Of a DNA stretch of 64,000 nucleotides, positions 1 through 8,842 are shown one piece after another. The position numbers and the translations under genes are program-made. Position 1 is the first letter of the stretch, and each line of letters begins with the position of its first letter. The stretch comes from Boseongicola sp. H5. GTDB lineage: Bacteria; Pseudomonadota; Alphaproteobacteria; Rhodobacterales; Rhodobacteraceae. The notes under the pieces are model-generated. The model was not told the DNA's origin. It saw only the letters and a list, made by a program, of their open reading frames with translations, and ran no database searches. The DNA is taken from positions 163,053 to 227,052 of the forward strand of contig JACNMN010000007.1 in NCBI GenBank assembly GCA_020622165.1, given 5' to 3'.

Positions 1-605
1 GTGATGAAATCCGCCCGCGCCAGCAACGCGTCAAGCTCCACCTTTTCGACACCCATTTTCAGGGCCCGCTCCTCGCTGAGGAACGGATCGTAGGCGACGA
101 CCTTCATCTTCAGACCCAAGGCTCTGTCGCACACGATAGAGCCGATATTGCCCGCGCCGATCACTCCCAGCGTCTTGTTGGTCAGCTCCACGCCCATGAA
201 CCGCGACTTCTCCCATTTGCCTGCGTGGGTGGAAGCATTCGCCTCGGGGATTTGCCGCGCCACGGCCATCATCATCGAAATGGCGTGTTCGGCGGTGGTG
301 ATGGAGTTTCCGAACGGGGTATTCATCACGATGATCCCCTTCTTGGACGCTGCGGGAATATCGACATTGTCGACCCCGATCCCCGCGCGCGCCACCACTT
401 TCAGATTGCTTGCCGCGGCGATGATCTTTTCGGTCACCTTGGTGGCGGACCGGATCGCCAGCCCGTCATATTCGCCGATCACGGCAAGCAGTTTCTCCTT
501 GTCCTTGCCGATGCTCGGATCGAAGGTCACCTCGATCCCGCGGTCGCGGAAGATTTGGACGGCGGTTTCGCTCAGCTTGTCGGAAACCAGAACTTTGGGG
601 GCCAT
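1..605 (-). CDS. serA: D-3-phosphoglycerate dehydrogenase (N-terminal part, cut by window edge)
   Basis: Catalyses the NAD-dependent oxidation of 3-phosphoglycerate, the first step of cytosolic serine synthesis. About 201 residues are visible, starting MAPKVLVSDKLSE. They contain the substrate-domain RSATKVT segment, ARAGIGVDNVD, and the Rossmann motif GVIGAGNIGS near residue 147. The C-terminal catalytic and regulatory (ACT/ASB) parts lie beyond base 1. It lies 42 nt downstream of serC on the same strand, so serC-serA is probably one transcript supplying serine. Start chosen at the ATG complementary to 603-605, which fits the usual family N-terminus. Confidence 0.93.
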   Translation of the reverse strand, partial: MAPKVLVSDKLSETAVQIFRDRGIEVTFDPSIGKDKEKLLAVIGEYDGLAIRSATKVTEKIIAAASNLKVVARAGIGVDNVDIPAASKKGIIVMNTPFGNSITTAEHAISMMMAVARQIPEANASTHAGKWEKSRFMGVELTNKTLGVIGAGNIGSIVCDRALGLKMKVVAYDPFLSEERALKMGVEKVELDALLARADFI

Positions 606-647
606 GTCAGGCGCTCCTTTGTCGAAAAACAGGGTCTAATAAGGGGA

Positions 648-1802
648 TCAGGCAGCTTCGGACCGGGCAGCGATCTCGGCATCGAACGCCCAGGAGAGCC
701 ATGGCAGCAGCGCCCGGATATCCGACGTTTCAATCGTCGCGCCGCACCAGATCCGCAGACCCGGAGGCGCATCGCGATAGGCCCCGATGTCGAGAGCGAT
801 ACCTTCCGCCTCCAGCCGCCTGGCCACGGCTTTGGCAAAACCCGCCCCGTCGGTGATCCGGCTGTCGGTGAATTTCAGACAGACGGACGTGTTCGACCGC
901 GTCCGGGGATCCACCGCGAGATTTTCGATCCACGGCGTCGCATCGACAAAATCGAAGATCGCCTGCGCATTGGCATCGGCACGCGCCATCAGTGCCGGCA
1001 GCCCGCCGATTTCACGCGCCCAGTTCAGCGCAAAGAGATAGTCTTCGACGGCCAGCATCGACGGCGTGTTGATCGTGGCGCCCGAAAAGATGCCCTCGAT
1101 CAGTTTGCCGCCCTTGGTCAGCCGGAAGATCTTCGGCAGCGGCCAGTCCGGCACGTAGCTCTCCAGCCGCTCCACCGCCCGCGGGCTGAGGATCAGCATG
1201 CCATGGGCCGCCTCCCCGCCCATCACCTTCTGCCAGGAGAAGGTGGTGGCATCCAGCTTCTCCCAGGGCAGATCCTGCGCGAAAGCGGCGCTGGTCGCAT
1301 CGCAGAGCGTCAGGCCGGCCCGGTCGGCGGGGATGACATCCCCGGTTGGCACCCGCACGCCGGATGTGGTGCCGTTCCATGTAAAACAGACATCGTTATC
1401 GTAGTTTAATGCGGCCATATCGACGATATGGCCATAATCCGCGGTATGAACCTCGGCCTCGATCTTCAGCTGCTTGACCGCATCGGTGACCCAGCCCGCG
1501 CCAAAGCTTTCCCACGCGACCATGTGAACGGGGCGTTCGCCCAGCAGGTTCCACATCGCCATCTCGAACGCGCCGGTGTCGGAGGCGGGCACGATCCCGA
1601 TCCTGTAATCCGCCGGAACGCCGAGCAGGTCGCGCGTGCCATCGATCGCTGCTTTCAGCTTGGTCTTGCCGATATCGGCGCGATGCGACCTGCCAAGTGC
1701 GGCATCCGCAAGTTTCTCCAGCGACCATGTGGGGGGTTTGGCGCAAGGCCCGGACGAAAAACGCGGATTGACCGGCCGCGCGGCCGGGGTGTTCGTAACC
1801 AT
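648..1802 (-). CDS. serC: Phosphoserine aminotransferase
   Basis: PLP enzyme converting 3-phosphohydroxypyruvate and glutamate to phosphoserine, the second step of serine synthesis (also used for 4-phosphohydroxythreonine in PLP synthesis). The 384-residue protein has the conserved N-terminal [10 protein letters not shown], the PASDTGAFE cofactor-binding segment near residue 75 and the SWQKVMGGE stretch with the likely Schiff-base lysine at 192. The open frame runs upstream to 2102, but the family start is the ATG at 1802, preceded by GAGGA with an 8-nt spacing. It is followed by serA on the same strand. serB lies about 20 kb away in this window. Confidence 0.95.
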   Translation of the reverse strand: MVTNTPAARPVNPRFSSGPCAKPPTWSLEKLADAALGRSHRADIGKTKLKAAIDGTRDLLGVPADYRIGIVPASDTGAFEMAMWNLLGERPVHMVAWESFGAGWVTDAVKQLKIEAEVHTADYGHIVDMAALNYDNDVCFTWNGTTSGVRVPTGDVIPADRAGLTLCDATSAAFAQDLPWEKLDATTFSWQKVMGGEAAHGMLILSPRAVERLESYVPDWPLPKIFRLTKGGKLIEGIFSGATINTPSMLAVEDYLFALNWAREIGGLPALMARADANAQAIFDFVDATPWIENLAVDPRTRSNTSVCLKFTDSRITDGAGFAKAVARRLEAEGIALDIGAYRDAPPGLRIWCGATIETSDIRALLPWLSWAFDAEIAARSEAA

Positions 1803-1855
1803 CGGTGGTATCCTCACAGATATGCGCCCCTCGTTGGGGAGGGGTGTCCCACCGA
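1802..1855 (-). promoter_or_regulatory. Structured serC leader, candidate serC RNA motif
   Basis: Just upstream of the serC start the minus-strand transcript can form a 6-bp hairpin (arms at 1827-1832 and 1839-1844, CCCCTC/GAGGGG on the plus strand). This is enclosed by a perfect 7-bp stem (1802-1808 with 1849-1855, TCGGTGG/CCACCGA) whose 3' arm reaches the A of the start codon and whose loop holds the GAGGA ribosome binding site. A conserved 'serC' leader motif is known upstream of serC in alphaproteobacteria. That this is the motif is my inference from position and fold, not from a covariance match. Confidence 0.4.
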
Positions 1856-2062
1856 CGCTGATACGACCGGAACACGCGCCGCACAAGTCGGAAAGCGCGC
1901 GCGAACCGCCGCAAAACGGCCACAGCCCGTGCGACGGCGCGTCGCGGCCGGGAGCGCCGGTGAAGACCCGCATCGGCCGGCAAAGGGCGCGGAACAACCG
2001 GGGGTAGAGAGAATTGGCTTGCCTGACCCGGATCGCTAGCGGTAAACGGGAAACAGACGACC

Positions 2063-2524
2063 GTGCACACGTATAGGAAGAGTCCACCCGTGAGAGACTC
2101 AATACAGGCTCAGATTTTCAATCTGAGTGATTTTCTGCCCTTCCAGATGTCCGTGGTGTCTACCCGGCTGTTTCAGACGATCATGGCCGATAGCGGGCTT
2201 CAATTGCCCGAATGGCGGATCGTGATGGCGCTGCCCGGCAATCAGCCCTGTTCGTCGAACGATCTTTGCATCCTGACCGCGATGGACGCGGCCCGCGTCA
2301 GCCGGGCACAGCGCCGTCTGGAGGAACTGGAGCTGATCGAGGTGAAACCGGATATGGCGGACCGTCGGCGGCTGATCGTGCAGTTGAGCGAGGCCGGAAT
2401 GCGGGAGTTCGACCGTCTGCAGGCCGCGGCCCGCATGGCCGAGGCGGAGCTTCTGGACAATATGCCTCCAGCGGATCGCGCCCGGCTGAAATCGGCCGTG
2501 TCCCGGCTGTTCGACAAGCTCTAG
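2063..2524 (+). CDS. MarR-family transcriptional regulator
   Basis: A 153-residue predicted DNA-binding protein with the MarR winged-helix layout: an N-terminal dimerisation helix, [10 protein letters not shown] before the first DNA-binding helix, a recognition-helix region with [15 protein letters not shown], the wing [13 protein letters not shown], and a C-terminal dimerisation helix. The start is a GTG at 2063; a second in-frame GTG at 2090 is possible. It is divergent from serC and upstream of the metal-transport operon, separated from it by 176 bp that carry that operon's own promoter, so it need not regulate it. Target and ligand unknown. Confidence 0.8.
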   Translation: MHTYRKSPPVRDSIQAQIFNLSDFLPFQMSVVSTRLFQTIMADSGLQLPEWRIVMALPGNQPCSSNDLCILTAMDAARVSRAQRRLEELELIEVKPDMADRRRLIVQLSEAGMREFDRLQAAARMAEAELLDNMPPADRARLKSAVSRLFDKL

Positions 2525-2612
2525 GACGCGCCCGCCCGTTTCCCGTCGTTGCGCCGAACAGATGACCCTGCCTGTCATTGCCCCGACAACCGGGAGTATT
2601 TTCGGGTTTGGA

Positions 2613-2662
2613 ATGCGACTGACTCGCAAAACCATTGACTTTTTGCGAGTCAGTCTCAATAT
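2613..2662 (+). promoter_or_regulatory. Promoter of the metal-transport operon with two inverted Fur-family-like boxes
   Basis: A perfect 15-bp inverted repeat (2617-2631 with 2641-2655) separated by 9 bp. Each arm is the core of a 17-bp imperfect palindrome of the form TTGCGAGTCAGTCKCAW (2613-2629 read on minus, 2643-2659 read on plus), which resembles Fur/Mur/Zur-type boxes. A good -35 (TTGACT, 2635-2640) sits in the gap between the boxes, and the right box fills the -35/-10 spacer and overlaps a weak -10 (CAATAT, 2657-2662). The ATG follows at 2701. This geometry suits metal-responsive repression; the regulator's identity is inferred. Confidence 0.6.
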
Positions 2663-2700
2663 CAAGTTTGACGGCCTTCAAACATGCGGATTCCGAATCG

Positions 2701-3651
2701 ATGCTGAAACATCTTCTCATTGTATTGGCCACCACTCTGGCGCTGACCGGCCCCGCCATGGCGCAGGATCGGCTGGATGTCGTGGCGACAACCGGCATGA
2801 TCGCCGATGCAGCGCGGGTCGTCGGCGGCGACGCGGTCGAGGTACGCGCGCTGATGGGCCCGGGCGTGGACCCTCATGCCTACCGACAGACCCGCAGCGA
2901 CATCGTCGCGATGACACGGGCCGATCTGGTGCTTTGGCACGGCCTGTTCCTCGAAGCGCAGATGGAGAGCTTCTTTGCCGATCTCGGTCAGGAACGTCTG
3001 GTCGTGGCCGTCGCCGACGGGCTGCCGCGCGACGTGCTTGTTGCCCATGACGATTACGCAGACCGCTTCGACCCCCATGTCTGGATGGACCCGGATCTTT
3101 GGGCGCTGGTCGTGACCGAGGTGCAAAACGCCCTGACCGAGGCGCAGCCGGAAAATGCCGATCTCTTCGCGGCCAATGCCGCGGCCCATATGGAAGATCT
3201 CGCCGCCCTGTCGGCTTATGCGGATCGGGTTCTTGCCAGCGTGCCGGAACCCGCTCGCGTTTTGCTGACGGCCCATGACGCCTTCAACTATTTCGGCGCC
3301 GCCCATGGATTCGAGGTGATGGGAATTCAGGGCATCTCGACCGAATCCGAAGCAGGGCTCGCCCGCATTTCCGATCTCGTCGACCTGCTGGTCGACCGGA
3401 ATGTCGGGGCAGTGTTCGTGGAAAGCTCGGTCTCCGACCGCAATGTGCGCGCGCTCATCGAAGGCGCCGCGGCCCGCGGCCACGAGGTGATCATCGGCGG
3501 CGAACTCTATTCCGACGCGATGGGGCCCGATGGCAGCTATGAAGGCACCTATCTTGGCATGATCGACCACAATGTAACGGTGATCGCCCGCGCCCTTGGC
3601 GGCACCGCTCCCGAACGGGGCATGAATGGCCTGCTATCCGCAGGCATGTGA
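2701..3651 (+). CDS. troA: Mn/Zn ABC transporter substrate-binding protein (TroA/SitA-like)
   Basis: Periplasmic cluster-9 binding protein that delivers divalent metal (Mn and/or Zn) to the TroBCD-type importer encoded just downstream. 316 residues with a signal peptide (about 1-21, ending AMAQ). Likely metal ligands by family are H59 (DPHAYR), H126 (DPHVW), H192 (AHDAFNYF) and D289 (MIDHN), the His-His-His-Asp set of TroA rather than the Glu-containing set of PsaA. The His-rich loop of many ZnuA proteins is absent. The open frame begins at 2635, but the ATG at 2701 gives the signal peptide and lies downstream of the promoter. Confidence 0.9.
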   Translation: MLKHLLIVLATTLALTGPAMAQDRLDVVATTGMIADAARVVGGDAVEVRALMGPGVDPHAYRQTRSDIVAMTRADLVLWHGLFLEAQMESFFADLGQERLVVAVADGLPRDVLVAHDDYADRFDPHVWMDPDLWALVVTEVQNALTEAQPENADLFAANAAAHMEDLAALSAYADRVLASVPEPARVLLTAHDAFNYFGAAHGFEVMGIQGISTESEAGLARISDLVDLLVDRNVGAVFVESSVSDRNVRALIEGAAARGHEVIIGGELYSDAMGPDGSYEGTYLGMIDHNVTVIARALGGTAPERGMNGLLSAGM

Positions 3652-3660
3652 GAGGACCAT

Positions 3661-4467
3661 ATGACCGCACTTAATCTGGCAACCCAAAACGGGCTTCGTC
3701 CCGAGGCAGCCGAGATTGCGACCAGCCCCCTTGCCATACGGGGGCTGACCGTGTCCTACGGAGAGAAACCGGCCATCTTTTCCGTCGACATGACGATCCG
3801 GCCCGGCTCGATGACCGCGATCATCGGGCCGAACGGCGCGGGGAAATCGACCCTGTTGAAGGCCGCGTTGGGTATCATTCGCCCGCTGTCCGGCCAGACC
3901 ACGGTTTTCGGCCGCCCGCTCGACACGCAGCGGGCGCGGATCGCCTATGTGCCGCAGCGCGCCAGCGTCGATTGGGATTTCCCGACCACCGTACTCGACG
4001 TGGTTCTGATGGGGCTCTACCGCGAGCTGGGCCTGCTGCGGCTGGTCCGAAGCAGCCACCGGAAAACCGCGACCGACGCACTGCGACGGGTCGGCATGGC
4101 GGATTTCGCAGACCGGCAGATCGGGCAGCTTTCCGGCGGGCAGCAACAGCGGGTGTTCCTGGCCCGCGCCCTGGCCCAGGGCGCCGATCTCTATCTGCTG
4201 GACGAGCCCTTTGCCGGCGTCGACGCGGCCACCGAAAAGGCCATTATCGCCGTTCTGAAAAGCCTGAAGGCGGACGGCAAGACCGTGGTTGCCGTGCATC
4301 ATGACCTGGCAACGGTCGAGCAGTATTTCGACCACGCCTTCCTGATCAATGTCCGCCCGGTCGCCGAAGGCACCGTGGCCGAAGCCTTCACCGCCGAAAG
4401 CCTTCAGGCGGCCTATGGCGGGCGGCTGGCAACGGCACAGATCGACCGGCTCAGTCAGGCGGGCTGA
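3661..4467 (+). CDS. troB: Mn/Zn ABC transporter ATP-binding protein
   Basis: 268-residue cytoplasmic ATPase powering the metal importer. Walker A GPNGAGKST near residue 59, Q-loop YVPQRASVDW, ABC signature LSGGQQQR and Walker B LYLLDEP followed by FAGVD, all in family order. It starts 9 nt after the substrate-binding protein and ends 4 nt before the first permease, so it is within one operon. The short N-terminal extension before the nucleotide-binding domain (about 20 residues) is unremarkable. Confidence 0.93.
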   Translation: MTALNLATQNGLRPEAAEIATSPLAIRGLTVSYGEKPAIFSVDMTIRPGSMTAIIGPNGAGKSTLLKAALGIIRPLSGQTTVFGRPLDTQRARIAYVPQRASVDWDFPTTVLDVVLMGLYRELGLLRLVRSSHRKTATDALRRVGMADFADRQIGQLSGGQQQRVFLARALAQGADLYLLDEPFAGVDAATEKAIIAVLKSLKADGKTVVAVHHDLATVEQYFDHAFLINVRPVAEGTVAEAFTAESLQAAYGGRLATAQIDRLSQAG

Positions 4468-4471
4468 CATC

Positions 4472-5677
4472 ATGCTTTTCGAGGCTTTGACCCTCCAGCT
4501 TGGCTACAACGCCACGCTGGTCGCCATCGGCGCGATGCTGCTTGGCATATCGGCGGGCGCGACCGGAACCTTCCTCTTCCTGCGCAAACGCGCCCTTGTG
4601 TCCGATGCGATCAGCCACGCCACCCTGCCCGGTATCGGTCTGGCCTTCATCGTCATGGTCTGGCTGGGCATGGACGGGCGCAGCCTGCCGGGTCTTCTGA
4701 TCGGGTCGGCGCTGTCGGCGTGGATCGGGCTGCTTTGCGTGCAATGGCTGACCGGAGGCACCCGGCTGAGTGAGGATTCCGCGATCGGCGCGGTCCTGTC
4801 GGTGTTTTTCGGGGCCGGCATCGTTCTGCTGACCGTCATTCAGGGGATGAGCGCCGGGCGGCAGGCCGGGCTCGACTCGCTTCTTCTGGGCTCCACCGCG
4901 GGCATGCTCTTCTCCGACGCGGTGCTGATCGCCGGTGGCGGCGCGCTTGTTCTGATGCTTACGCTTTTGCTGCGCCGTCCCATGTCGCTTGTCGCCTTCG
5001 ACAGCGACTTTGCCGCAGCCTCCGGGCTGAACGTGCCGCGGATCGACCTTGCCACCATGGGTCTTGTCCTCGCGGTGACGGTCGTCGGCCTCAAGATCGT
5101 CGGCCTGATCCTGATCGTGGCGCTTCTGATCATCCCGCCGGTGACGGCGCGGTTCTGGACCGAACGCACCGAACATGTCTGGCTGATCGCGGGCGCTCTG
5201 GGCGGAGCATCAGGCTATATCGGGGCCGCCATTTCCGCCTCTGCGCCGGCCTTGCCGACCGGGCCGATCATCGTGCTTGTGGCCTTCGCCTTCTTTGCCG
5301 TTTCGCTTTTGTTTTCGCCAGCGCGCGGCGTTCTGTCCTCGGTCCTTCGCCATCGGCAGTATCAGCGCCGCGTGCATCTTCGGCAGGGCCTTCTGGCGCT
5401 GGCTCAGGGGCAGCCGATCTATGAAGGCTACACGCTGCGCCTTCTGCAACGGGAGGGTCTGGCCCGTCCGGACGGCGTGGCCACCGGCGACGGGCAGGCC
5501 CGCGCCGCCAAGGCCCTGCTGGATGAAAAACGCTGGGAGATCCTGCGCGGGTTGCAGGCCCATGAGGCCACGGCGGCCCGCTACGACGGGTTGACCGGTC
5601 TGGAAACCATCCTGACCGAGGATCAGTTGCGCGATCTGGATACCCGGATTGCCGCCCCGCGGGAGATCGCCCCATGA
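4472..5677 (+). CDS. troC: Mn/Zn ABC transporter permease with C-terminal DtxR-like extension (TroC-like)
   Basis: Inner-membrane permease of the cluster-9 metal importer family. 401 residues: about eight to nine hydrophobic segments to residue ~285, including the conserved DAISHATLPGIGLAF segment and the KIVGLILIVALLIIPP segment. The remaining ~115 residues are soluble and charged (HRQYQRRVHLRQGLL ... LTEDQLRDLDTRI) and look like a degenerate winged-helix/DtxR-like module, as in TroC and chlamydial YtgCR proteins. Start at ATG 4472, 4 nt after the ATPase stop; the longer upstream open frame overlaps the ATPase and is not needed. Its stop overlaps the next permease by 4 nt. Confidence 0.88.
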   Translation: MLFEALTLQLGYNATLVAIGAMLLGISAGATGTFLFLRKRALVSDAISHATLPGIGLAFIVMVWLGMDGRSLPGLLIGSALSAWIGLLCVQWLTGGTRLSEDSAIGAVLSVFFGAGIVLLTVIQGMSAGRQAGLDSLLLGSTAGMLFSDAVLIAGGGALVLMLTLLLRRPMSLVAFDSDFAAASGLNVPRIDLATMGLVLAVTVVGLKIVGLILIVALLIIPPVTARFWTERTEHVWLIAGALGGASGYIGAAISASAPALPTGPIIVLVAFAFFAVSLLFSPARGVLSSVLRHRQYQRRVHLRQGLLALAQGQPIYEGYTLRLLQREGLARPDGVATGDGQARAAKALLDEKRWEILRGLQAHEATAARYDGLTGLETILTEDQLRDLDTRIAAPREIAP

Positions 5678-6591
5678 CCGGTGCCGAGTTCGTTCCCTTG
5701 TCGCTGACGCCGATCCTGATCGGGATATTCGCCGCCATCGCCTGCGCGCTTCCGGGGAATTTTCTGGTCCTGCGCCGGCAGGCGCTGATTGGCGACGCGA
5801 TCTCACACGTCGTCCTGCCCGGCATCGTGGTGGCCTTCCTGCTGACCGGTGCCGTCACCGCCTGGCCGATGATGCTGGGCGCGGCCGGTGCGGCGCTGAT
5901 CTCCGTCGTCCTGATCGAGGCGATCCGACGTCTGGGCCGCATCGAGACCGGCGCGGCCATGGGTGTCGTCTTCACCGCGATGTTCGCAGCCGGCGTCCTG
6001 CTGCTGGAGCGCTCGGACACGTCTTCGGTGCATCTGGATGTGGAGCATGCGTTGATGGGCAATCTGGAAAGCCTGATCTGGCTTGAGGCGACGGGCTGGC
6101 GCTCCCTGCTCGACCCGCAGGCGCTGGCCGGTCTGCCGCCGGAACTTCCCCGCCTTGCGCTGGTGCTGGCGCTTGTCATCGCCTTCACCTGGGTTTTCTG
6201 GCGCCCGCTGAAGATCTCCACCTTCGATGAAGGCTTTGCACAGGTCCTTGGCATGCGCACCGATCTTCTGGGCATCGCCCTTGTGATGATCGCCGCGATC
6301 GCCGCCGTTGCCGCCTTCGATGCGGTGGGCTCGATCATCGTCATCGCGATGTTCATCTGCCCGCCGGCGGCGGCCCGGCTGATGACCGACGATCTCGCCC
6401 GGCAGGTGGGATGGAGCGTGGTTTTCGCCACGCTCTCGGCGATCCTCGGCTATGTTTTCGCAGGCTACGGACCGCTCTGGCTTGGCGGCAGCGATTCCGT
6501 CAGCGCCGCGGGCATGATTGCCACGGTCTCGGGCGTGATCCTTGCCCTTGCCGCGCTGTTCGGGCCACGCCGCCGCGGCATGATGGCCTGA
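5674..6591 (+). CDS. troD: Mn/Zn ABC transporter permease (TroD-like)
   Basis: Second inner-membrane permease of the metal importer, 305 residues with about nine hydrophobic segments and the family signature GDAISHVVLPGIVVAF near residue 40. It starts with an ATGA overlap on the preceding permease, indicating translational coupling and a heterodimeric channel. Unlike its partner it ends soon after the last membrane segment (GPRRRGMMA). Last gene of the operon; the B12 riboswitch follows. Confidence 0.9.
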   Translation: MTGAEFVPLSLTPILIGIFAAIACALPGNFLVLRRQALIGDAISHVVLPGIVVAFLLTGAVTAWPMMLGAAGAALISVVLIEAIRRLGRIETGAAMGVVFTAMFAAGVLLLERSDTSSVHLDVEHALMGNLESLIWLEATGWRSLLDPQALAGLPPELPRLALVLALVIAFTWVFWRPLKISTFDEGFAQVLGMRTDLLGIALVMIAAIAAVAAFDAVGSIIVIAMFICPPAAARLMTDDLARQVGWSVVFATLSAILGYVFAGYGPLWLGGSDSVSAAGMIATVSGVILALAALFGPRRRGMMA

Positions 6592-6669
6592 CCCCGCGCG
6601 GCCGCACCGCATCCGAAAGGTCGCATTCAGGCTTGAGCGGGGGCGCATCCCGGCGTAAGCACAATCTAC

Positions 6670-6853
6670 TTCGGTCCGGGCGGTGCGAGTCGTCCGGGTA
6701 AAAGGGAACACGGTGCGGGCGTCAAACCCCAACTCCGTGACTGCCCCCGCAACTGTAAGCGGCGAGCGCGGCTGAATAAAAACCACTGGCCCCCTCATGG
6801 GGTTGGGAAGGTCCAGCCAAGCATCGACCCGCAAGTCAGGAGACCTGCCGAGG
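6670..6853 (+). ncRNA. Cobalamin (adenosylcobalamin-type) riboswitch
   Basis: Aptamer of the B12 riboswitch family in the leader of the btu operon. Recognised by conserved blocks in the right order: GGTGCGAG near 6682, AAAAGGGAACACGGTGC near 6699, GACTGCCCCCGCAACTGTAA (the B12 box region) near 6739, CCACTG near 6783, GGGAAGG near 6805, and the closing CCCGCAAGTCAGGAGACCTG ending about 6848. Binding of cobalamin would reduce expression of the downstream uptake genes. Boundaries are approximate. Confidence 0.95.
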
Positions 6854-6936
6854 TGATCACCCTGTTCGGGCGCGGAGGGCGTCATGGGCAACGGTCTTTC
6901 CGTCGTGGTGGCACTCTCACCGTCTGCGGCGGGGCC

Positions 6937-7000
6937 ATCCCCCTTCCAATGACAGCCTTGACACCACCGAGACCCGATAGATCGGGCCGGAAAGGGGGAT
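6937..7000 (+). promoter_or_regulatory. Riboswitch expression platform: hairpin sequestering the btuB ribosome binding site
   Basis: The btuB Shine-Dalgarno lies in GGAAAGGGGGAT (6989-7000), three bases before the ATG. An upstream ATCCCCCTTCC (6937-6947) pairs with it over 11 bp with a single bulged A. The loop carries an inner CCCGA/TCGGG hairpin (6973-6977 with 6982-6986). No T-tract follows, so control is probably translational, with ligand-bound RNA favouring this anti-RBS stem. The alternative pairing of 6937-6947 in the unbound state was not worked out. Confidence 0.65.
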
Positions 7001-7003
7001 ATC

Positions 7004-8842
7004 ATGAACAAGACACTGGGCGCCGTCGCTGCGACCCTTCTGACAACCACATCCGCACTGGCGCAGGACGCGCCGGTGTTCACGCTGAACGAGATCATCT
7101 TCTCCGCCGGCCTGACGGCCCTCGAGGCCAGCCGCACCGGCGTTTCCGTGCAGGTCATCGACGAAGACGATCTCCAAGCCGAAGGTGACCGCCCGCTTGT
7201 GGATGTGCTTGATCGCCTGCCCGGCATCTCGATCACCCGCAACGGGCCGCTGGGGACGCAAACCGCGATCCGCGTGCGTGGTCTGAACAACTACTACACA
7301 CCGGTCCTGATCAACGGGATCGACATGACCGACCCGGCTTCGACCCAGACGCAGTTCGATCTCGGCTCCATCACCACGGCCGGGATCAGCCGGATCGAGG
7401 TGCTCTATGGCTCGCAATCGGCCATCTACGGCTCCGAGGCGATTGCCGGCGTCATCAACATCACCACGCTGAGCCCGCCCGAAGAGAACGGCACCGAAGT
7501 GACCGTCGAGCTTGAGGCGGGCAGCTACGAAACCTATAGCGGGCTGATCGGGATCGGCACCCGCTTCGACCGCGGCTCGGTTGCGTTGAGCTACGGCCAT
7601 GTCGGCAGCGAGGGATTTTCGGCCGCCGATGAAAATCAGGGCAATACCGAAGCCGATGGCTTCGAGTCGAACACGGCAACCCTTCAGGCGGAGTATGAGC
7701 TGACCGACAGCGTGAGCATCGGGGCCAGCCTGTTTTTCCAGACCGCCACCTATGAATATGACGCGGGCGGTGGGGCAGGCGGCGATGCCGGCCGGTTTGC
7801 AGAGGAGGAGCGCCTTGGCGCGCGGCTTTTCACAACCTTCGACGCGTTCGGCGTCGATAACCAGATCGCACTGACCTACTCGAAAACGGATCGGGCACAG
7901 TTCAATATCCCGGCCTCTTTCAACACGCCGTTCATCGGCGAGCGCATCGGTCTTGGCTATCAGGGCACGATCGGTCTGCGCAACGATGGCACACTGACCT
8001 TCGGCGCGGACCGGACGCGGGAGGAGTTTTTCGTCGGCCCCTCGTCATTCTCCACCTCGTCCTCAGCCGATATCGACCTGACGGCGATTTATGCGGATCT
8101 GAACATGCCTCTGACCCCCGATCTCGATCTGGGGGCCGCGCTTCGCTATGACGATCACTCGCTTTTCGGATCGGCGGTAACGGGCCGGGTCGCGCTGGCC
8201 TGGCGCCCGGCGGCGGGCACGGTGGTCCGCGTCAGTGCCGCAACCGGTTTCCGCGCCCCCTCCCTCAACGAGCTGTTCGGGCCATTCGGGTCGAACCCCG
8301 ATCTGGATCCCGAGGAAAGCCGGAGCTTCGATCTGGGCGTGGAGCATGATTTTGGCCGTGGCCGCGTAACGGCAACTCTTTTCTACACCGAAATCGACAA
8401 CCTGATCGACTATGTCTTCCCGGTGCCGGATGCCTATGTTCAGATACCCGGCACATCGGTTACCCGCGGGATCGAACTGTCGGGGCAATATGGGCTGACC
8501 GATAACCTCTCTGTCTTCGGGAACTACACCTATACCGACGCGCGCGCCGCCGACGATACGCGCCTGCGCCGGGTCCCCTATCACGACGCAACGCTCGGGA
8601 TCAGCGGCACATTCGGCACCGGCTGGAGCGCGGATTTCGCCCTTCAGATGGTCCATGATCGCGTCGACCCGGCACCGGTGGAAAACTACGCGGTCGCCAA
8701 TGCCAGCATCGGATATCGGGTGAATGAGACGACGGATGTCTATCTGCGCGTGGAAAACCTGTTTGACGAGCAATATCAGGCCATTCGCGGATATGGCACC
8801 AGCGACAGGGCGGTCTATCTTGGCCTGCGGTCCCGTTTCTAG
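7004..8842 (+). CDS. btuB: TonB-dependent cobalamin receptor (BtuB-like)
   Basis: Outer-membrane receptor importing B12/corrinoids. 612 residues: signal peptide (about 1-20, SALAQ), a TonB-box-like region, plug domain (about 35-155, with RLPGISITRNG and the ISRIEVLYGSQSAIYGSEA segment), then a 22-strand barrel ending in the terminal Phe typical of outer-membrane barrels (LGLRSRF). The substrate is inferred from the cobalamin riboswitch directly upstream and the btu/cbiZ genes downstream. First gene of an operon reaching to tonB at 15177. Confidence 0.93.
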   Translation: MNKTLGAVAATLLTTTSALAQDAPVFTLNEIIFSAGLTALEASRTGVSVQVIDEDDLQAEGDRPLVDVLDRLPGISITRNGPLGTQTAIRVRGLNNYYTPVLINGIDMTDPASTQTQFDLGSITTAGISRIEVLYGSQSAIYGSEAIAGVINITTLSPPEENGTEVTVELEAGSYETYSGLIGIGTRFDRGSVALSYGHVGSEGFSAADENQGNTEADGFESNTATLQAEYELTDSVSIGASLFFQTATYEYDAGGGAGGDAGRFAEEERLGARLFTTFDAFGVDNQIALTYSKTDRAQFNIPASFNTPFIGERIGLGYQGTIGLRNDGTLTFGADRTREEFFVGPSSFSTSSSADIDLTAIYADLNMPLTPDLDLGAALRYDDHSLFGSAVTGRVALAWRPAAGTVVRVSAATGFRAPSLNELFGPFGSNPDLDPEESRSFDLGVEHDFGRGRVTATLFYTEIDNLIDYVFPVPDAYVQIPGTSVTRGIELSGQYGLTDNLSVFGNYTYTDARAADDTRLRRVPYHDATLGISGTFGTGWSADFALQMVHDRVDPAPVENYAVANASIGYRVNETTDVYLRVENLFDEQYQAIRGYGTSDRAVYLGLRSRF

